Part shown: piece after piece, positions 29,669 to 37,674 of the stretch | Numbering within the stretch: the first letter of the stretch is position 1 | Layout of the letters: every line of letters starts with the position of its first letter | Source: a virus | Reading direction: 5' to 3' (one strand) | Length of the DNA stretch: 39,582 nucleotides | IMG/VR virus record: IMGVR_UViG_3300045950_000315 | Span: 1 to 39,582 of that record | The notes under the pieces: model-generated | The model's input: only the letters and a program-made list of their open reading frames with translations | Databases searched by the model: none | What the model was told of the DNA's origin: nothing | Position numbers and translations under genes: made by a program

Positions 29669-32007
29669 ACCGCCCCGGAGTCGTGGTGCTGGTCCGCAAC
29701 GCCTTCCGGCCCGAGCGGGACCGAGAGGTGGTGCCGGTGCCCGAGCCGGCCACCATCCGGGACTGGCTCGATGACCGTGGCATCGGGGAGTTCCACCAGC
29801 CCACCGTCTGTCTGGTCAACGGCCGGGCCGTGCTGCGCGCCGAATGGCCGCTGCTGGTCATCCGTTCCGGCGACGTGGTCTGCTTCGTGGCGCTTCCCCA
29901 TGGTGGCGGCGGAGGCGGGGGCGGCGGCAAGAACCCGCTCCGCACCGTGCTCATGGTCGCCGTCATGGTGGCGGGCGTGGTCGCCGGGGCCGCTCTGGGC
30001 GGAGCGCTCGCGGGCGCGCTCGGCTTCGAGGCCGGCGCGGCGGCCTTCGGTTCCGTCACCTGGGGCCAGATCTTCGGTGGCGTGATCTCGGGCGCGGTCA
30101 ACATCGCGGGCGGCGCCCTGATCAACGCGCTTGTTCCGGCGCCAAGCCCATCGCGGCCCTCTGCCGATTGGGGCCTGGGGAGCATCGGCAGCCCGCCGAG
30201 CCCGAGCCCGACCTATTCGCTCCAGGCCCAGGGCAACCAGGCACGCCTGGGCCAGCCCATCCCGGTGGTCTACGGCCGCCACCTGATCTATCCCGACCTC
30301 GCCGCCGAGCCCTGGCAGGAGTACCAGGGCAACGAGCAGTACCTGCACCAGCTCCACGTCATCGGCCAGGGCCACTACCAGATCGAGGCGATCCGCATCG
30401 AGGACACGGACATCGGCAACTTCGCCGAGGTCCAGTACGAGATCGTCGAGCCGGGCGGCGCCGTTGCCCTGTTCGATCCTTCCGTCACCACCGCGCCCGA
30501 GGTGGCCGGGCAGGAGCTGCAGGGCCCGAACCAGCTTGGCGCCGGCGAGACGGGCTGGGTGGGGCCGTTCGTCTCGGCTTCCGCCGAGACTAAGGCCAAC
30601 CATCTCGGCATCGACATCGTCTTCGCCCGCGGCCTCTACTACGCCAACGATGCTGGCGGCCTCGACAGCCGATCGGCGAACTGGGTAGTCGAGGTCCGCG
30701 CCATCGACGACGACGGCCTGCCTCTGGGCGACTGGTTGCAGCTGGCGGCGGAGACTCACTCGGCCGCCACCAACACGCCGATCCGTCTCAGTTTCAAGTA
30801 CGCGGTCGCGCCGGGGCGCTACGAGGTGCGGCTCAAGCGCACCGACGACAAGGACCTGTCGTCCCGCGCCGGCCACGAGATTCGCTGGGCGGGGCTCAAG
30901 GCCTGGCTCCAGGACGAGCCCGACTATGGGCAGGTGACGCTGCTCGCGATCCGCATGCGGGCCACCGACAATCTCTCCCAGCGCACCTCGCGCATGGTCA
31001 ACTGCATCGTGACGCGCAAGCTGCCGGTCTGGTCCCTAGGCGGATGGTCGGCCCCGCAGCCGACCCGCTCCATCGCCTGGATCCTCGCCGACGTGGCCCG
31101 CGCCAGCTACGGCGCGGGGCTGGCGGATTCGCGCATCGACCTTGCCGGTCTCGCGGCCCTGGACGCGCTGTGGGAGCAGCGGGGCGACCGCTTCGACGGC
31201 GTCTTCGACACGAGCATGACGGTGTGGGAGGCGCTGACTCGCATCGCCCGCTGCGGCCGCGCCGTGCCCATCCAGCAGGGGGGCGTGGTGCGGGTGATCC
31301 GCGACAGCCCGCAGAGTCTGCCGGTGGCCCTGTTCGGGCCACGCAACATCGCGCGCGGTTCCTTCCGCATCCGCTACGTCATGCCGGGCGAGGAGACGGC
31401 GGATGCGGTGACCGTCGAGTTCTTCTCCGCCGTCACTTGGCGGCCAGACGAGGTGACCGCCAAGCTTCCGGACTCCGCCGAGGAGAAGCCGGCCCGGCTT
31501 CAGCTGATCGGCTGCACGGACAAGGACCACGCCGGGCGCGAGGGCCTCTACATGGCCGCCGCCAACCGCTACCGGCGCCGGCTGATCTCGTTCCAGACCG
31601 AACTCGAGGGCCTGATCCCCACCTATGGCGATCTCATTGCCGTCGTCCACGACATGCCTCGCTGGGGCCAGGGCGGCGAGATCGTCGGCTGGGACGGGGC
31701 GACGCTCGCCACCTCCGAGCCGCTCGAATGGGCGGAAGGACAGACGCACTACATCGCGCTCCGCCGTCCCGACGGCTCCATCGCCGGGCCGTATCCGGTG
31801 CTGCCGGGGGAAACGCCCTGGCATGCGACACCCCAATCGCCCCTCGATATCGAGCCCTATCTCGGCGGCGAAGCCGAACGCACCCACTACGCCTTTGGCC
31901 CCTCGGACGCCTGGAGCCTGTTCGCCCGCGTGCTCGCCATCCGACCACGCGGAGAGCGGGTCGAAATCGCGTGCGTCGGCGAGCACGACGCGGTGCACGT
32001 GAACTGA
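29665..32007 (+). CDS. Tail tip host-specificity protein, gpJ-like with gpI-like N-terminus
   Basis: 780 residues. The first 75 residues resemble a ubiquitin/MoaD-like domain (VVVLVRNAFRPERDREVV...GRAVLRAEWPLLVIRSGDVVCFVALP). A nine-glycine run (80-88) and a long Ala/Gly hydrophobic segment follow (VLMVAVMVAGVVAGAALGGALAGALG), as in lambda gpI. The J-type part then begins: GNQARLGQPIPVVYGRHLIYPDLAAEPW ... WILADVARASYGAGL ... VVRVIRD. It lacks the long fibronectin and receptor-binding extension of lambda J, so host binding may rest on the fibre encoded at 24223. Confidence 0.88.
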   Translation: MNRPGVVVLVRNAFRPERDREVVPVPEPATIRDWLDDRGIGEFHQPTVCLVNGRAVLRAEWPLLVIRSGDVVCFVALPHGGGGGGGGGKNPLRTVLMVAVMVAGVVAGAALGGALAGALGFEAGAAAFGSVTWGQIFGGVISGAVNIAGGALINALVPAPSPSRPSADWGLGSIGSPPSPSPTYSLQAQGNQARLGQPIPVVYGRHLIYPDLAAEPWQEYQGNEQYLHQLHVIGQGHYQIEAIRIEDTDIGNFAEVQYEIVEPGGAVALFDPSVTTAPEVAGQELQGPNQLGAGETGWVGPFVSASAETKANHLGIDIVFARGLYYANDAGGLDSRSANWVVEVRAIDDDGLPLGDWLQLAAETHSAATNTPIRLSFKYAVAPGRYEVRLKRTDDKDLSSRAGHEIRWAGLKAWLQDEPDYGQVTLLAIRMRATDNLSQRTSRMVNCIVTRKLPVWSLGGWSAPQPTRSIAWILADVARASYGAGLADSRIDLAGLAALDALWEQRGDRFDGVFDTSMTVWEALTRIARCGRAVPIQQGGVVRVIRDSPQSLPVALFGPRNIARGSFRIRYVMPGEETADAVTVEFFSAVTWRPDEVTAKLPDSAEEKPARLQLIGCTDKDHAGREGLYMAAANRYRRRLISFQTELEGLIPTYGDLIAVVHDMPRWGQGGEIVGWDGATLATSEPLEWAEGQTHYIALRRPDGSIAGPYPVLPGETPWHATPQSPLDIEPYLGGEAERTHYAFGPSDAWSLFARVLAIRPRGERVEIACVGEHDAVHVN

Positions 32008-32049
32008 CGGGGGACGCTGGTCCCTACCCCCATGAAACGGAGGACAGCC

Positions 32050-32379
32050 ATGGTCTGGCGCAACCTGCCGCCGGAGATGCAGCAGACGCTCGCCGGCTTC
32101 GCCTGGGCGCTGTGGTGGGCCTTGATCGGCCGCGGGCTCTACCACGCCAATCTGGTGCGCCAGGGCCGGCGGCGCTTCTGGTCCTGGACCCTCGTCTGGG
32201 AGCTGATGATCGCCATCGGCATGGGCGTGGTCGCCGGCGGCGCGGCCGAATGGCTCGAGCTCAAGGGCATGACGGCGGCCGGGTTCATCGCCGCCGCTTC
32301 GTACCTGGGCCCGCGAACCATCGAGGCCGTCCAGGCCTGGGCCGAGCGCAAGGCCGGGATCGACGATCCCCGCGCCTGA
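32050..32379 (+). CDS. Phage holin, LydA-like
   Basis: 109 residues from ATG 32050, chosen because GGAGG lies six bases upstream; an ATG at 32032 is in frame but lacks a ribosome site. Hydrophobic segments are at about 14-32 (FAWALWWALIGRGLYHA) and 46-66 (WSWTLVWELMIAIGMGVVAGG), with a third at 75-90 (MTAAGFIAAASYLG). The C-terminus is charged. It probably forms membrane lesions to release the endolysin. It is the first of two holin-like genes. Confidence 0.75.
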   Translation: MVWRNLPPEMQQTLAGFAWALWWALIGRGLYHANLVRQGRRRFWSWTLVWELMIAIGMGVVAGGAAEWLELKGMTAAGFIAAASYLGPRTIEAVQAWAERKAGIDDPRA

Positions 32380-32407
32380 CCCTTTCCCGACGTTCCTCAC
32401 CACCACC

Positions 32408-32432
32408 GGCCGCCCATCGAGGCGGTCTTTTT
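32408..32432 (+). terminator. Rho-independent terminator between the holin genes
   Basis: GGCCGCC (32408-32414) pairs with GGCGGTC (32421-32427), including one G-U pair, around a six-base loop, and five T follow (32428-32432). This is the clearest intrinsic terminator in the window. It would reduce transcription into the second holin and endolysin, so it may time lysis or need antitermination. Confidence 0.75.
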
Positions 32433-32449
32433 CGTCTCTGGAGGTCACC

Positions 32450-32905
32450 ATGCTGACGCTGATCGGCTCTCTCCTTGGCTTCGTCTCCAGCCTGTTCCCC
32501 GACCTGCTCAAGCTCTTCCGCGAGCGCCAGGACCGCCAACACGAGCTCGCGATCCTCGATCGCCAGATGGAGATGATGCGCTCCGGCCACCAGCAGCGCC
32601 TGGAGGAAATCCAGGTCCAGGCCGATATCGCCGAGTCCCAGGCCCTCTACAAGAGCGCCGTTCCCACCGGCGTGAAATGGGTGGACGCGCTCGCCGGCAC
32701 GGTGAGGCCGGTCATCACCTACGCCTTCTTCGCGCTGTTCGCGGCCGTGAAGGGCTCCGCCCTCTACGTGCTGATTGCTGTCGAGGGGATGCTGCTCGCC
32801 CAGGCCCTGCCGCAGATCTGGGATCCGGAGACCCAGGCCCTCTTCGCCGCCGTCATGAGCTTCTGGTTCGGACAGCGGGCTCTGCAGAAGGCGCGCGGCC
32901 GGTGA
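32450..32905 (+). CDS. 3TM-type holin (GTA holin family)
   Basis: 151 residues with GGAGG nine bases before ATG 32450. An N-terminal hydrophobic segment (4-21) is followed by a charged coiled region (LFRERQDRQHELAILDRQMEMMRSGHQQRLEEIQVQADIAES) and two further membrane segments at about 87-112 and 125-143. The TGVKWVDALAGTVRPVITYAFFALFA stretch is typical of the 3TM holin family first described in gene transfer agents. It lies four bases before the endolysin. Confidence 0.82.
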   Translation: MLTLIGSLLGFVSSLFPDLLKLFRERQDRQHELAILDRQMEMMRSGHQQRLEEIQVQADIAESQALYKSAVPTGVKWVDALAGTVRPVITYAFFALFAAVKGSALYVLIAVEGMLLAQALPQIWDPETQALFAAVMSFWFGQRALQKARGR

Positions 32906-32909
32906 CGCT

Positions 32910-33410
32910 ATGCGCCACGTCACCGACAAGGGCCTGGCGCTGATCAAACGCTTCGAGGGATTCAGCGCCACGCCCTATCTGTGCCCGGTGGGCTGGTGGA
33001 CCATTGGCTGGGGCGCGGTGCGCGGTCCTGACGGCCAGGTGGTTACCGCCGTCACGCTGCCGATCACCGAGGAGGAGGCCGAAATTCTCCTCCGCCGCGA
33101 TGTCAGCCTCGCCGAGCGCGCGGTGTCGCGGCTGATCTCAGTGCCGCTGGCGGGCGGGCAGTTCGACGCGCTGGTGTCGTTCACGTTCAACCTCGGCGCC
33201 GGAGCGCTCCAGCGCTCCACGCTCCGGCGGAAAGTTAACCGTGAAGATCACGGTGCCGTGCCGGAAGAGCTCCGAAAGTGGGTATGGGCCGGAGGGAAGC
33301 GGCTGCCGGGGCTGGTGAAGCGGCGCGAGGCGGAGGCAGATATTTATACCACATCGGAGTCACGACAATGTCCGATTGATGTCCAGCAGCATTCCGAATG
33401 GGCTCGTTGA
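32910..33410 (+). CDS. Endolysin, T4-type lysozyme (GH24)
   Basis: 166 residues. The catalytic triad pattern E-8aa-C-5aa-T is present: Glu16 in KRFEGF, Cys25 and Thr31 in CPVGWWTIGWG. GQFDALVSFTFNLGAGALQRSTL and RKWVWAGGKRLPGLVKRREAEADIY are family hallmarks. There is no signal or SAR segment, so release depends on the holins. The last 17 or so residues (TTSESRQCPIDVQQHSEWAR) are unlike the usual family end and coincide with a fall in GC, suggesting the original C-terminus was replaced at a junction near 33345. Confidence 0.88.
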   Translation: MRHVTDKGLALIKRFEGFSATPYLCPVGWWTIGWGAVRGPDGQVVTAVTLPITEEEAEILLRRDVSLAERAVSRLISVPLAGGQFDALVSFTFNLGAGALQRSTLRRKVNREDHGAVPEELRKWVWAGGKRLPGLVKRREAEADIYTTSESRQCPIDVQQHSEWAR

Positions 33411-33469
33411 GCATGGCGGATGTGATCGGTGTCGGCATGGGTAGCCTGGGCGAAGTCGCGTGATTCGCC
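33411..33469. other. Junction between endolysin and type III locus
   Basis: The 59 bases between the convergent endolysin and res genes contain only very short frames (a 21-codon frame starting at 33379 and a 16-codon frame at 33413) with no supporting features. No hairpin terminator or obvious att core is seen. This may be the edge of the prophage. Confidence 0.3.
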
Positions 33470-36466
33470 TTAACCAGGTTTCTTCGCCGTATGGGCGCTG
33501 TTGAGAACGTCCTCGACTGAGCGTGCCACGATGTACTCGGCCGGCGATGCGCTCACGCGCAAGGCATTGAAGTGCGCCCTGCCACAGGCGATTTTCGCGC
33601 CTTCGCGGTCGCGTAGGTCGTCGACGAACAAGCTGCTCTTCGTCTCCACGACAAAATAAAGCCGCTCGCCGGCATCGGTCTGAATGAGCACCGCCCAGTC
33701 CGGATTATAGCTGCCCAGCGGCGTGGGAACTGTAAACCAGCCGGGAAGCTTGGCGTAGACCTTGACAGCTTCATTCTTCTCCAGCCCGTCCGCAAAGGTG
33801 GCCTCGGTATCGGAGTCGTAAACCACCTGCTCGTAGACCGATTTCTTCGTCTCGGCGAGCATGTTCTTCAGATAGCCGGTCAGTTCCTCCCGCTCGAACA
33901 GCTCCTGCGCGTAGTAATACTCGTCGCCCAGGCGTTGGTATTTAATACCGTCCACCACGGCGAGCCGTTTGCAGCGGGTGATCGCCTCGGCGGCCAGTTC
34001 GATGAACTGCTGTGGGTTGCGCTTGAAGTCGTCGATCCGCCCGCTGCCAACGAGGACGCGGTGGATGGTGCGGCGCGTGAGCTGCGTGCGGTCCTGCAGG
34101 TCGGTGAGCAGGTCAGGGAGCTCAATATCGGACTCGTCAAGCAGAACGGTCGCCGCTCCCTCGCGCTCCGTAGCCTCCACACCCGCCTTGCCGATGGCGA
34201 TTTCAGCCTTGCGCCATTGCAGGCGCGTCTTGACGATGGGCGGCGCATCTTTCAAAGCACGGATGCAGCTCTCGATCAGCTTCTCGTTGTCGAACTTCAC
34301 CCTGTATGTGGTCTTGTGCTTGATGCGGTCCCACAGCGCTTTGAACTCGGGGCTGAGCAGCACTTCCTTGCGGACTCGCACCTGCTGGCGCTCGTCGGCG
34401 TTCTTGATCTCCAACCGGCCGGAGAGCTTGCGGAGAATATCGGCGATCTGGCCGAGCTGCCCCTTGAACGGTTCGGGGACGGTAAGCGTCCCATCTTTCA
34501 GTGCCTTCCTCAATGAGTCCTGCACCTTCCCCTTGGCGTCGATGTGGCCCGCCGCCTTGAGGTGCTCCCACAGCACCTTCGATTGCTCAAAGCCTAGCGG
34601 CGCTGCCTTGCCGTCCTCGCCCGTCACGGCGATCGCGGCGAACTGGTGCGCCTCCACAATGCCGAAGCGGATGCCGGTGTCGGCCTCGATTTCCTTCTGC
34701 AGGTTCTCGGCGAATTGCTCGAAGCGTTCGGTGGCGATGACCGTGAGCGTGTTGACCTCGAAGCCGCGTCGCCGCTCGCCGTTCTGGTTGACGCACAACC
34801 GCAGTCCGCGGCCGATGGTCTGCCGTCGCTCGCGTTCGGTCCGAATATCGCGCAGAGTGCAAATCTGAAAGACGTTCGGATTGTCCCAGCCCTCCTTTAG
34901 GGCCGAGTGGGAAAAAATAAACTTGAGCGGGGTCTCGAAACTCAGGAGCTTTTCCTTCTCCTTCATGATCAGGTTGTAGGCCCGCTCCGCGTTGTCGCGG
35001 TTGGCCTGGGTATTGTCCTCGGTGTCGGTCCAGCCCCCCTTCTTATCGATCGAGAAGTAGCCGTTGTGGACGTCCTCAGCTGCGCGGTCGAGGTCCACTT
35101 CCTGGAATAGGGTGTGGTAGTCCGGGTGTTTGGCCAGCCGCCGATACTCCTCCTCGAAGACACGGGCGTAATCGCCCTTCACTTGGTTGCCATCGGCGTC
35201 GTACTGACGGTACTTCGCCACCTCGTCGATAAAGAATAGCGAGAGCACCTTGATACCCTGCGGACGCAGGCGCTTCTCCTTGTCGAGATGCTCTTTGATG
35301 GTGCGGCGGATCATCTCGCGCTGGACCGCCAAAGCATCCACATCGCCCCAGGCCTGGCCCGGCTTCAGGTAGTGTTCGCCGCCGGGCACACGCAGCTCCA
35401 TGAATTCGCCACCTTTTCCGACGCGGATTTCGCCGATCCGACAGTCGCGGTAGATCGCGCGCTTGGCGGTTTGCTCCAGGTCGTCCCCGTCCTGAACCGT
35501 CATCTCCTGCCGCCGCACCTCACCGGCTATGTCCACATCCAGTTCCACCCTGGCGGAAATGCTGCCGCGCTTGTTGGCGACCGAGACAAGCCGCACGTAA
35601 GGCTTGTTGTGTGCGTCTTCCACCGTGGCCGATGCGACTTCGATCTGTTTGACCAGCCTCCTCTCGTAGGCGTCCACAGCGTCGAGCCGGTAGACCATGT
35701 GGTGCTTGTCGACGTGGGTGGCCGAGTAGCGCAGAGTGCAGAGCGGGTTCATGGTGTCGAGGGCCGTCTTGCCGGCACCGGTCAGGCCACCGTCGACGCT
35801 TTGCGGCTCGTCCACGATCACGATCGGCCGGGTCGCCTTGATCAGGTCGATGGGCTTCTCGCCGCCGGTCTTCTCGCTATCCTTGTAGAGGTTGTTGACG
35901 TCCTTCTTGTTGATGGCGCCGACCGTCACCACCATCACCTGAATGTGCGGGCTGGTGGCGAAGTTGCGCACCTGACCGAGCTTCGACGAATCGTAAAGGA
36001 AGTAATCGAAGGGTGTGCCGGCATAGAGTCCCTTGAAATGGTCCTCGGTGATCTGAAGTGTCTTGTAGACGCCCTCCTTGATCGCCACCGATGGCACCAC
36101 GATGACGAACTTGGTGAATCCGAAACGCTTGTTCAATTCGAAGATACTGCGCAGGTAGACGTAAGTCTTGCCCGTTCCGGTCTCCATCTCCACCGTGAAG
36201 TCGCCCGAGGCCAATGACTCCGAAGGCGGCAGACCGTTGCGAAGCTGGATAGCATTGAGGTTCTTCTGGACCTCATCGTCGAGCAGCGTCAGCCGGTTAC
36301 CGATGCCGAGGTCGCTTTCGGCGAAGGCCAGCGCATGTTGGGCACTCAGTGCGTCACGGGTGACCGTGAATTCCGTCCGGCAAATTTCCTGCCCACGGAA
36401 CAGGTCACAGACCGCCTCGATGGCCTGGAGCTGGAAGTCAAGGTTGGGTTCGAAGTGGAGTTTCAT
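33470..36466 (-). CDS. res: Type III restriction enzyme, Res subunit
   Basis: 998 residues, the normal Res length. Helicase motifs: Walker A METGTGKTY (94-102), DEPQ box in IVIVDEPQS (215-223), FSHSALKEGWDNPNVFQ, and motif VI QTIGRGLRL. The C-terminal PD-ExK nuclease is intact: Pro922-Asp923 in YNPDWAV and Glu941-Thr-Lys943 in VVETKSS. With Mod it hydrolyses ATP and cuts DNA carrying two inversely oriented unmodified sites. It is separated from mod by a PLD-type gene. It is convergent with the phage late genes; whether it is phage cargo or host DNA cannot be told from the sequence. Confidence 0.95.
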   Translation of the reverse strand: MKLHFEPNLDFQLQAIEAVCDLFRGQEICRTEFTVTRDALSAQHALAFAESDLGIGNRLTLLDDEVQKNLNAIQLRNGLPPSESLASGDFTVEMETGTGKTYVYLRSIFELNKRFGFTKFVIVVPSVAIKEGVYKTLQITEDHFKGLYAGTPFDYFLYDSSKLGQVRNFATSPHIQVMVVTVGAINKKDVNNLYKDSEKTGGEKPIDLIKATRPIVIVDEPQSVDGGLTGAGKTALDTMNPLCTLRYSATHVDKHHMVYRLDAVDAYERRLVKQIEVASATVEDAHNKPYVRLVSVANKRGSISARVELDVDIAGEVRRQEMTVQDGDDLEQTAKRAIYRDCRIGEIRVGKGGEFMELRVPGGEHYLKPGQAWGDVDALAVQREMIRRTIKEHLDKEKRLRPQGIKVLSLFFIDEVAKYRQYDADGNQVKGDYARVFEEEYRRLAKHPDYHTLFQEVDLDRAAEDVHNGYFSIDKKGGWTDTEDNTQANRDNAERAYNLIMKEKEKLLSFETPLKFIFSHSALKEGWDNPNVFQICTLRDIRTERERRQTIGRGLRLCVNQNGERRRGFEVNTLTVIATERFEQFAENLQKEIEADTGIRFGIVEAHQFAAIAVTGEDGKAAPLGFEQSKVLWEHLKAAGHIDAKGKVQDSLRKALKDGTLTVPEPFKGQLGQIADILRKLSGRLEIKNADERQQVRVRKEVLLSPEFKALWDRIKHKTTYRVKFDNEKLIESCIRALKDAPPIVKTRLQWRKAEIAIGKAGVEATEREGAATVLLDESDIELPDLLTDLQDRTQLTRRTIHRVLVGSGRIDDFKRNPQQFIELAAEAITRCKRLAVVDGIKYQRLGDEYYYAQELFEREELTGYLKNMLAETKKSVYEQVVYDSDTEATFADGLEKNEAVKVYAKLPGWFTVPTPLGSYNPDWAVLIQTDAGERLYFVVETKSSLFVDDLRDREGAKIACGRAHFNALRVSASPAEYIVARSVEDVLNSAHTAKKPG

Positions 36467-36503
36467 AAGGTATTCATCTCATCGATAATTTGCCGTAGAT
36501 ATG

Positions 36504-37580
36504 TTAATACCAACCGTAGGATCGGGTCGACGTTCTACCCCACGTTCCCAGCGCAGCAGAACGACCAACGATTTCGCTCGCGTCGGCTCCCGGCTTGAGA
36601 AGCCGTATTCGCAACGGCGCGCCGCCTGGCGGACCCTGTTCAACAATTGCGAGCCCATCTTTATGCGCTCGTGCCCACGCCACTCCAGGGACCTCGTTTG
36701 GAACATTGAAGCGAAACATGCCGTTGTGTTTGTAGAACTTGTACTGCATAGAACGCGTGTTCCCATCATCAGGGCAGTAGACGTCGATTCGTCCATCCGC
36801 CTGAACGTGGGCGCGAATTAGCTGACTGACGACCTTGCCCGCGTTTCTCGGGAACTCAACCTGAAAGCGATACTCACCGGTAAACGACTGAAGCCCTGCC
36901 CACGCGGCAGCAGCGAAGTCAGCACGGAGTGCCGGCCGGGCAGGAGGCTTCTGCCTCTGTAGATCAATCGGCTTGGACGGAACAGGCCGCGAATCGTTGA
37001 TCCCTAAATCGGTCAATTCGGATATTGTTCTGCGTCGCGTATGCTCAGCAAATCTTGCGGCGTAGTGGCGGAGTTCAGCATCGGTCGCTGGAACGGCAGA
37101 GTTCCACAGCTCTGCAAAAGCGTCCGAAGCTGATACCAGACAGCCTTCGGCGTCTGCCACGAGACCACACTCAACATTCTTGCTCAATCCGCCGATTGTA
37201 AGGTTTGAGGAGCCGACGTACATTGAGCACAATTTTCGGATTGTCCCGTTTCGGGAAAATTTCTGACCGGCCACGATAAGCTTCGGATGGAATATCCCTA
37301 CAAGGGGCCTTCCTAGGCGAATACTCCAGCCTTGGTCTCGCGCCGTATATAGCGCTTCCGGGTGAGTAACGGCGTTGTCGGTTCCGGCGATCAGTCGACA
37401 CTCTGGGTTTCCGCATCGCCGCAAAATCTCAATAACTCGTTGCACTCCTTCGACGGATACAAAGGCTGCAGCGATTCCGACGACACGCGGCCGCTCGCGG
37501 ACAAATGATAAGCGCAGCATGTCCCCATGTTGTCTATCCCCAGCGCCGCTCAGTACGATTTGCTGTGTCATCTGTTCCAC
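36504..37580 (-). CDS. PLD-family (HKD) nuclease-like protein within the type III operon
   Basis: 358 residues from GTG 37580; an ATG at 37571 is nearly as good. The PLD half-site is His98-X-Lys100 in IFHPKLIV, then GSSNLT (123-128) and Glu137 in NVECGL, as in BfiI/NgoFVII-type restriction nucleases that dimerise to form one active site. The C-terminal half (230-358; RFQVEFPRNAGKVVSQLIRAHVQADGRIDVYCPDDG) may bind DNA. Gaps of 94 and 37 bases separate it from mod and res on the same strand, so co-transcription is likely. Its base composition is more A/T-rich than res and mod. It could be an accessory nuclease or an inserted defence gene. Confidence 0.8.
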   Translation of the reverse strand: MEQMTQQIVLSGAGDRQHGDMLRLSFVRERPRVVGIAAAFVSVEGVQRVIEILRRCGNPECRLIAGTDNAVTHPEALYTARDQGWSIRLGRPLVGIFHPKLIVAGQKFSRNGTIRKLCSMYVGSSNLTIGGLSKNVECGLVADAEGCLVSASDAFAELWNSAVPATDAELRHYAARFAEHTRRRTISELTDLGINDSRPVPSKPIDLQRQKPPARPALRADFAAAAWAGLQSFTGEYRFQVEFPRNAGKVVSQLIRAHVQADGRIDVYCPDDGNTRSMQYKFYKHNGMFRFNVPNEVPGVAWARAHKDGLAIVEQGPPGGAPLRIRLLKPGADASEIVGRSAALGTWGRTSTRSYGWY

Positions 37581-37674
37581 TCTCTCGCGCGCTGTGGCAC
37601 GCAGTCAGAGTCTGAGGTATAGGGGCGATCACGGGCCACCGGCCGCGTCCCAGCAGATTCATCGTCGTTCCTCA

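Larger units (their letters stand above)
1..33410 (+). mobile_element. Lambda-like prophage, partial (left end missing)
   Basis: Plus-strand genes run in lambda order: terminase small and large subunits, gpW, portal, S49 protease/scaffold, decoration protein, major capsid, head-tail joining, tail tube, G/GT, tape measure, tail-tip NlpC and J-like protein, holins, endolysin. Many genes overlap by ATGA or GTGA, as expected of a single late transcription unit. The left edge cuts a RuvC-like gene, so integrase and repressor are outside the window. The right limit is placed at the endolysin stop because the following genes are convergent, of a different kind and of different composition. No direct repeat that could be attL/attR was found, so the boundary is an inference. 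Confidence 0.9.

Noticed and set aside
33379-33444. 21-codon frame containing CDRC after the endolysin
   Set aside because: Too short, overlaps the endolysin end, and has no convincing ribosome site; could be a remnant but cannot be supported.
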